Source: Proteinivorax tanatarense
GTDB taxonomy: Bacteria > Bacillota > Proteinivoracia > Proteinivoracales > Proteinivoracaceae
NCBI RefSeq assembly: GCF_040267685.1
Contig: NZ_CP158367.1
Location: forward strand, 124,001 to 188,000
DNA length: 64,000 nucleotides
Direction: 5' to 3'
Made by a program: the position numbers and the translations under genes. Below the pieces are notes generated by a model. The model searched no databases and was not told the DNA's origin. It worked only from the letters and a program-made list of their open reading frames with translations. Below, piece by piece: positions 59,839 to 64,000 of the stretch (within the stretch, counting starts at the first letter, position 1; each line of letters starts with the position of its first letter).

Positions 59839-59871
59839 AAAACTTCTGTGTTTATACACAGAAGTTTTTTT
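59839..59871 (+). terminator. Terminator after rpsI
   Basis: AAAACTTCTGTG (59839-59850) pairs with CACAGAAGTTTT (59857-59868), followed by T residues. Confidence 0.9.
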
Positions 59872-59986
59872 ATGCTACAATCCACAATCATATAATTGTA
59901 TAACGAAAAAAAAGAAATAAAAAAAGTCACAACTACATAAAATAATAGTGAATTTTTGACAGAGGGATAAGGAGGGTGAAAGACCT

Positions 59987-60700
59987 ATGAAATTTGTTTT
60001 TTATAATAGCAAAGCGATAATCAGAAGAGTATCAATAGTCGCTCTAGCTTTATTATTGCTGTTTTTAATAGTTTATAAAATAAATACCCCCAATTTATCC
60101 CCAGCTTTGGGAACAAGCTTTATTAATACTGCTACTATAGGCATTGATGCTGGCCATGGTGGTTACGATGGCGGGGCAAATGTAGCAGGTGTGCTGGAAA
60201 AAGATATAAATTTAGAAGTCGCTTTAAAGCTTGAAGAGATATTTTTAGCAAACGGCTATAACGTAGTAATGACCAGAAGAAAGGATAAAGATTTTCTCCA
60301 GGAAACCTCCGGGCCTAAAAAAAGAAAAGATTTTGCCAACAGAAAAAAAATATTAACAGCTCAGCCTGTGGATATTATAATAAGCATCCATGTAAATAGT
60401 TTTCCATCTTCAAAGTGGAGTGGCGCACAAGTATTCTACGATAGAGAGTGCCCACAAGGAAAAGAACTAGCCCAGTTTATACAAGATAGTTTAAAAGAAA
60501 CTTTAGATAATACAAACAGAGACATAGCAACCCAAGATCATTTTATGACGCGAGAATTTCAACAGCCTTCAGTTATTGTTGAAACAGGTTTTATAAGTAA
60601 TCCACAGGAAAGAGAGAAGTTGCTAGAATCTAGCTACCAATATAAATTGGCTTGGTCTATATACAATGGAGTTGTTGATTTCCAGCAAAGCCATAGATAA
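59987..60700 (+). CDS. cwlD: N-acetylmuramoyl-L-alanine amidase CwlD
   Basis: A 237-residue exported or membrane-anchored amidase. A hydrophobic N-terminal segment (about 14-30) acts as signal/anchor. The Amidase_3 domain has IGIDAGHGGYDGGA (metal His, about 49-62), the second metal His in SIHVNSF (about 134-140) and catalytic Glu in VIVETGFISN (about 195-204). CwlD helps form muramic-delta-lactam in spore cortex, so this is evidence for endospores. Position after rplM-rpsI is the normal Firmicute arrangement. Confidence 0.93.
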   Translation: MKFVFYNSKAIIRRVSIVALALLLLFLIVYKINTPNLSPALGTSFINTATIGIDAGHGGYDGGANVAGVLEKDINLEVALKLEEIFLANGYNVVMTRRKDKDFLQETSGPKKRKDFANRKKILTAQPVDIIISIHVNSFPSSKWSGAQVFYDRECPQGKELAQFIQDSLKETLDNTNRDIATQDHFMTREFQQPSVIVETGFISNPQEREKLLESSYQYKLAWSIYNGVVDFQQSHR

Positions 60701-60703
60701 ACG

Positions 60704-60732
60704 TTGTATAAACTGCCCTCCTAAGCTATAAT
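60704..60732 (+). promoter_or_regulatory. Sigma-A promoter of the sigma-54 activator gene
   Basis: TTGTAT (60704-60709), 17 nt, TATAAT (60727-60732), just after cwlD. The start is about 15 nt before the GTG codon, leaving a very short leader with only the ribosome site GGGAGGTG. Confidence 0.7.
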
Positions 60733-60752
60733 CATAGTGGGAGGTGGGTTAT

Positions 60753-62288
60753 GTGGAAAAGTATTTTACTGAATATATCCCCTATACAATAACTTCTGAA
60801 CGAGGTGAGCCTATTTATTCTTCTCCTGCTTTAAAAAAAATAGCCAACAAAGATAATAGATCTACATACTCATATAGCTTGGGAGAAGGTAAAATCCTTA
60901 CTATCTACACCGCTGAAGGTATAGACGATGTTATAAAGCATAACATAAAGCAGATATTAGACTCCATAAATGAAGGAATACATATAGTGAATGATCAAGG
61001 AGAAACAATATTTTATAATCCCATGATGGCTGAAATGGAAGGAATAGGTGCCCATGAAGTGCTCAACAAAAAAGTTTTAGCAATGTTCCCGTCTTTGACT
61101 CCAGAGACAAGCACTATCCATAAAGTTCTTAAGTCTAAAAAAGCAATGTATGATCAGCTACAAAGCTATACTAACTATAAAGGTCGTGGCATAACTACCA
61201 TAAACTCAACCTTTCCGTTATATAATTCCGGTGACTTTGTTGGGGTGCTGGAAGTATCTAAAAACATTACAAGATTAAAAGAACTATCAGAGAAAGTAAT
61301 TGATTTACAACAAAAACTCTATTCTTCCAACGGTTCTAAAAAGAAAAAAGACTGCTGGTATACATTTACAGATATAGTAGGAGAAGATATAGATTTAAAA
61401 ACAATAAAGGAATATGCTAAAAGAGCAGCAGCTTCTAACTCCCCTGTTTTGATTTATGGGGAAACTGGAACCGGAAAAGAATTGTTTGCTCAAAGTATAC
61501 ACTCTGAGAGCAAAAGGAGTAACAAACCATTTATTGCTCAAAATTGTGCAGCCCTTCCCGAAGGACTTTTAGAGGGAATATTATTTGGCACAGTTAAAGG
61601 TAGCTTTACTGGTGCTATAGATAGACCGGGACTTTTTCAACAAGCTAACGGCGGCACTCTTCTGCTAGATGAACTTAATTCAATGGGCTTTGAGCTTCAA
61701 GCTAAGCTGTTGAGAGTTCTCCAAAATGGGAGAATACGCCCAGTTGGAGCTACGAAGGAAATAGACGTAGATGTGCGCATTATCGCAACTACAAATGCTG
61801 ACCCGTATCAAAGTATCCTTGAAAAAAAAATAAGAGAGGATTTATACTATCGCCTAGCTGTAGTAAACATTGAAATACCTCCTTTAAGAAGGAGGAAACA
61901 AGATATCACTGTGTTAATGGAGCATTTTTTGTACAAATATAAGAACAAGTTTAGATTAGCAAATCTGGATATGGATAAAGACGTAAAAGAAATTTTTCTT
62001 AATTATAGTTGGCCGGGCAATGTTCGTGAATTAGAGCACATAATAGAAGGAGCAGTTAATTTAATAGATGGTGATAACATCATCAAAACCATTCACCTGC
62101 CAAAATTTTTGCAGGGGGGCTGGTCAACAGTACAGCAGTCTACACTGACCAATCAAGTAAAAGATTTTGAAAAAAATATTATTTCTCAAGCTTACTATGC
62201 CTGTAATCGAAATATCAGCAAGACAGCCCAGAGGCTAGGAATTTCAAGGCAAAGCTTGCAATACAAAATAAAAAAATATGACTTATAG
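60753..62288 (+). CDS. Sigma-54-dependent transcriptional activator (RocR-like; PAS-AAA-Fis HTH)
   Basis: A 511-residue enhancer-binding protein. An N-terminal sensory part has a PAS domain (about 68-175). The AAA+ domain (about 205-435) has Walker A GETGTGKE (about 235), a GSFTGA loop (about 286; usual form GAFTGA), Walker B LLLDEL (about 303) and REDLYYRL. The Fis-type helix-turn-helix is at the end (NISKTAQRLGISRQSLQYKIKKYDL). In Bacillus, RocR of this class turns on arginine/ornithine use. It lies directly upstream of the -24/-12 promoter of the ornithine operon and most likely controls it. GTG 60753 is preferred to GTG 60744, which overlaps the ribosome site. Confidence 0.9.
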   Translation: MEKYFTEYIPYTITSERGEPIYSSPALKKIANKDNRSTYSYSLGEGKILTIYTAEGIDDVIKHNIKQILDSINEGIHIVNDQGETIFYNPMMAEMEGIGAHEVLNKKVLAMFPSLTPETSTIHKVLKSKKAMYDQLQSYTNYKGRGITTINSTFPLYNSGDFVGVLEVSKNITRLKELSEKVIDLQQKLYSSNGSKKKKDCWYTFTDIVGEDIDLKTIKEYAKRAAASNSPVLIYGETGTGKELFAQSIHSESKRSNKPFIAQNCAALPEGLLEGILFGTVKGSFTGAIDRPGLFQQANGGTLLLDELNSMGFELQAKLLRVLQNGRIRPVGATKEIDVDVRIIATTNADPYQSILEKKIREDLYYRLAVVNIEIPPLRRRKQDITVLMEHFLYKYKNKFRLANLDMDKDVKEIFLNYSWPGNVRELEHIIEGAVNLIDGDNIIKTIHLPKFLQGGWSTVQQSTLTNQVKDFEKNIISQAYYACNRNISKTAQRLGISRQSLQYKIKKYDL

Positions 62289-62317
62289 TTTGCACCAGAA
62301 AGGTGCAAATTTTTTTT
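62289..62317 (+). terminator. Terminator of the activator gene
   Basis: TTTGCACC (62289-62296) pairs with GGTGCAAA (62302-62309), then eight T residues. It isolates the regulator from the ornithine operon. Confidence 0.9.
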
Positions 62318-62344
62318 ACAACGATAATGCAAAAAATTTTTCAT

Positions 62345-62410
62345 TAGGTTATTTTTGACCAATTAAATAGTATAAAAAAACTTGTAAAACCTATATTAAT
62401 AGGGATTGGT
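62345..62410 (+). promoter_or_regulatory. Candidate activator-binding region (interleaved inverted repeats)
   Basis: TAGGTT (62345-62350) is the inverted repeat of AACCTA (62388-62393), and ACCAAT (62358-62363) of ATTGGT (62405-62410). The sites lie about 15-80 nt upstream of the -24 element. They are a plausible upstream activating sequence for the RocR-like protein; the match is by symmetry only. Confidence 0.4.
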
Positions 62411-62423
62411 AAATTATTTAAAT

Positions 62424-62441
62424 TTGGCATATATTTTGCAT
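62424..62441 (+). promoter_or_regulatory. Sigma-54 (-24/-12) promoter of the ornithine operon
   Basis: TTGGCATATATTTTGCAT has GG at 62426-62427 and GC at 62438-62439, exactly 12 nt apart, as in the consensus TGGCAC-N5-TTGCA. The start would be near 62452, 30 nt before ord. Confidence 0.88.
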
Positions 62442-62481
62442 AATATTTAAACAAATACAATATCAAAAGGAGTGGGAATTT

Positions 62482-63513
62482 ATGACAGTAAAAGTTATTC
62501 ACTGGGGTTTAGGTGCTATGGGAGGACAAATGGCTGAGCTTGTAGCTACAAAAAAAGGTATTACTTCTGTTGGGGCTATTGATTTAGACCCTAACAAAGT
62601 AGGTAAACCAATGGCAGAGCTTTTTGAGGGACAAACTAACGAGGTAAAAGTAAGTGATGATGCAACTAAGGTTTTAAATGAGAAAGCAGACCTTGTCATT
62701 ATTGCTACAGGTTCATTTACAGAGGAAGTATATCCTTTAGTGGAGCAAGCTTTAAACAGCAAAAAAAATGTAATATGTATCGCTGAAGAAATGGCTTTTC
62801 CAGCACAACAACAGCCCAAGCTTGCAGCCCAGCTTGATGAGCTAGCTAAAAAAAATAATGTAACTCTTTTAGGAACGGGTATAAACCCAGGCTTTGTGTT
62901 GGATTTACAAATCATTGCTCTTACAGGTGTCTGCTACGATGTTCAAAGAATTGAGGCAGCTAGAGTTAACGACCTATCGCCATTTGGACCTACTGTTATG
63001 AAGACCCAAGGCGTAGGAACATCAGTTGAAGAGTTTAACAAAGGTATTGAAGATGGGAGTATAGTTGGGCATGTTGGATTTCCAGAATCTATGGCCATGG
63101 TAGCGAAATCACTAGGCTGGGAGTTAGACGAAATTAAGGAAACTAAAGAGCCAATAATCTCAAACACCCATAGAAAGACAAAATATGTGGAAGTTCAACC
63201 AGGTATGGTAGCTGGGTGTAAACATATAGCTTATGGTATTAAAGATGGTGAAACAATTATCAAAATGGAGCATCCACAACAAATTTTACCAGAAACAGAA
63301 GGTATTGACACAGGTGATTACATCAATATATTCGGAACACCAGAAGTAAACATGGCAATAAAACCAGAAATTCCCGGTGGAATAGGAACGGTATCAGTTG
63401 CAGTAAACTCAATAGCAAATGTAATTAACGCAGAGCCAGGACTTGTTACAATGGCAGATCTTCCTGTGCCAGCGGCAATTATGGGAGATATTAAAGATAG
63501 AATAAAAAAGTAG
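62482..63513 (+). CDS. ord: 2,4-diaminopentanoate dehydrogenase
   Basis: A 343-residue NAD(P)-dependent enzyme of oxidative ornithine degradation. It converts 2,4-diaminopentanoate to 2-amino-4-oxopentanoate and ammonia. The Rossmann motif GLGAMGG is at residues 9-15, and IHWGLGAMGGQMAELVATKKG at the start matches the Clostridium sticklandii type as I recall it. TGINPGF (about 132-138) lies in the substrate domain. It is first in the operon behind the sigma-54 promoter, 13 nt before ortA. AAGGAG precedes the ATG. Confidence 0.9.
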   Translation: MTVKVIHWGLGAMGGQMAELVATKKGITSVGAIDLDPNKVGKPMAELFEGQTNEVKVSDDATKVLNEKADLVIIATGSFTEEVYPLVEQALNSKKNVICIAEEMAFPAQQQPKLAAQLDELAKKNNVTLLGTGINPGFVLDLQIIALTGVCYDVQRIEAARVNDLSPFGPTVMKTQGVGTSVEEFNKGIEDGSIVGHVGFPESMAMVAKSLGWELDEIKETKEPIISNTHRKTKYVEVQPGMVAGCKHIAYGIKDGETIIKMEHPQQILPETEGIDTGDYINIFGTPEVNMAIKPEIPGGIGTVSVAVNSIANVINAEPGLVTMADLPVPAAIMGDIKDRIKK

Positions 63514-63526
63514 GAGGTGGCCTGTA

Positions 63527-63844
63527 GTGTCTAAAACCTACCCAAAAGGAAGTTTCGTAGAAATACAAAGTGAGATTTTACCTCCGGGCAAAAGGGCTAA
63601 TCACCTTCCCGAGGATACAAAAGCAACCCCCCTTACAATGAAGGTCAAAGGATTTTTACAAAAACCAAGCAAAGAAGGGGAAACCATAAAAGTTAAAACA
63701 GTTATCGGAAGAATACACCAAGGTGTATTGGTGAATCCAAACCCCAAGCATACCCATGACTTTGGTGATATAATTGAAGAACTTTTTGATGCTCAAAAAA
63801 GCTTTAAAAAGTTTTTAAAAGAAGGTGGTGATAGCAATGGATAA
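63527..63844 (+). CDS. ortA: 2-amino-4-oxopentanoate thiolase, alpha subunit
   Basis: A 105-residue small subunit. It is recognised from the OrtA pattern RANHLPEDTKATPL (about 23-36), KGFLQKPSKEGETIKVKTVIGR, and the NP...HDFGD end. Together with OrtB it cleaves 2-amino-4-oxopentanoate with CoA to acetyl-CoA and alanine. GTG start with GGAGGTGG upstream. Its last 8 nt overlap the ortB start, so the two subunits are coupled. Confidence 0.88.
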   Translation: MSKTYPKGSFVEIQSEILPPGKRANHLPEDTKATPLTMKVKGFLQKPSKEGETIKVKTVIGRIHQGVLVNPNPKHTHDFGDIIEELFDAQKSFKKFLKEGGDSNG

Positions 63845-64000
63845 TAGCTATAACGCCGTTATGAGCAGAAGGAATCAGATTATGAAACAAGCCATAGGGT
63901 TAGACTACAGCCAGTTTAGTCTATCAGATTTGGCCTTTGATTATGAAAAAATGATGAACCATGGTGAGTATAGTATAGATAGAATAGTTGAAATACAAAA
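63837..64000 (+). CDS. ortB: 2-amino-4-oxopentanoate thiolase, beta subunit (5' part only)
   Basis: The first 54 codons of a gene cut by the window edge. The start AVMSRRNQIMKQAIGLDYS and FDYEKMM (about residue 38) match the PLP-dependent OrtB type. It is translated from ATG 63837 overlapping ortA. The rest, with the PLP Lys, lies outside. The next genes of known clusters (oraS, oraE) would be expected further on. Confidence 0.85.
   Translation, partial: MDNSYNAVMSRRNQIMKQAIGLDYSQFSLSDLAFDYEKMMNHGEYSIDRIVEIQ

Overview
The window is a low-GC, tightly packed, almost entirely plus-strand piece of a bacterial chromosome. The gene order (ctsR-mcsA-mcsB-clpC-radA-disA, then ispD to sigH, rpmG-secE-nusG, rpl-rpoBC, str, S10-spc-alpha, ecf-truA-rplM-rpsI) is that of a Firmicute. 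The sporulation amidase CwlD, SigH, CarD, ThyX, the small RNA-binding KOW protein between map and infA, and an oxidative ornithine-degradation module point to an anaerobic, endospore-forming, amino-acid-fermenting member of the Clostridia. The predicted exported solute-binding lipoprotein is extremely acidic (about 53 Asp/Glu against 10 Lys/Arg), which would fit an alkaliphilic or halophilic lifestyle (inference, low certainty on genus).

Layout: 1-514 is the end of an rRNA operon (23S 3' end, 5S, tRNA-Asn, terminator). 659-5734 is an accessory segment: a G5/RlpA-type wall protein, a lipoprotein of the putative glycoside hydrolase class, a strongly promoted structured RNA ending in a terminator, and a three-gene polar amino acid ABC transporter. 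5826-6722 is an acetamidase/formamidase-family protein whose usual active-site residues are lost. 6712-11315 is the CtsR heat-shock operon with its promoter and operator. 11377-18050 holds radA-disA-pssA, a lone minus-strand gene, carD, yacL and ispDF. 18099-22740 is a cysteine T-box operon (cysE-cysS-mrnC-thyX-rlmB-yacP). 22746-23900 is sigH and four tRNAs.

23974-59871 is the transcription/translation core: rpmG-secE-nusG, rplKA with two L1-operator-like elements, an L10 leader before rplJL, rpoBC, the str genes, a structured leader before rpsJ, the S10-spc-alpha block to rplQ, then ecfA1A2T-truA and rplM-rpsI with a leader of their own.

59987-64000 carries cwlD, a RocR-type sigma-54 activator, a near-perfect -24/-12 promoter, and the start of an ornithine catabolic operon (ord-ortA-ortB, the last gene cut by the window edge). 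The activator, dyad elements and promoter together suggest inducible ornithine fermentation.

Most of the window is conserved core genome. The parts most worth a second look are the structured RNA at 3148-3407 in front of the amino acid transporter, the degenerate amidase, the rpsJ leader and the terminator between rpsJ and rplC, the duplicated L1 sites, the minus-strand cysteine-containing protein, and the sigma-54 control region.
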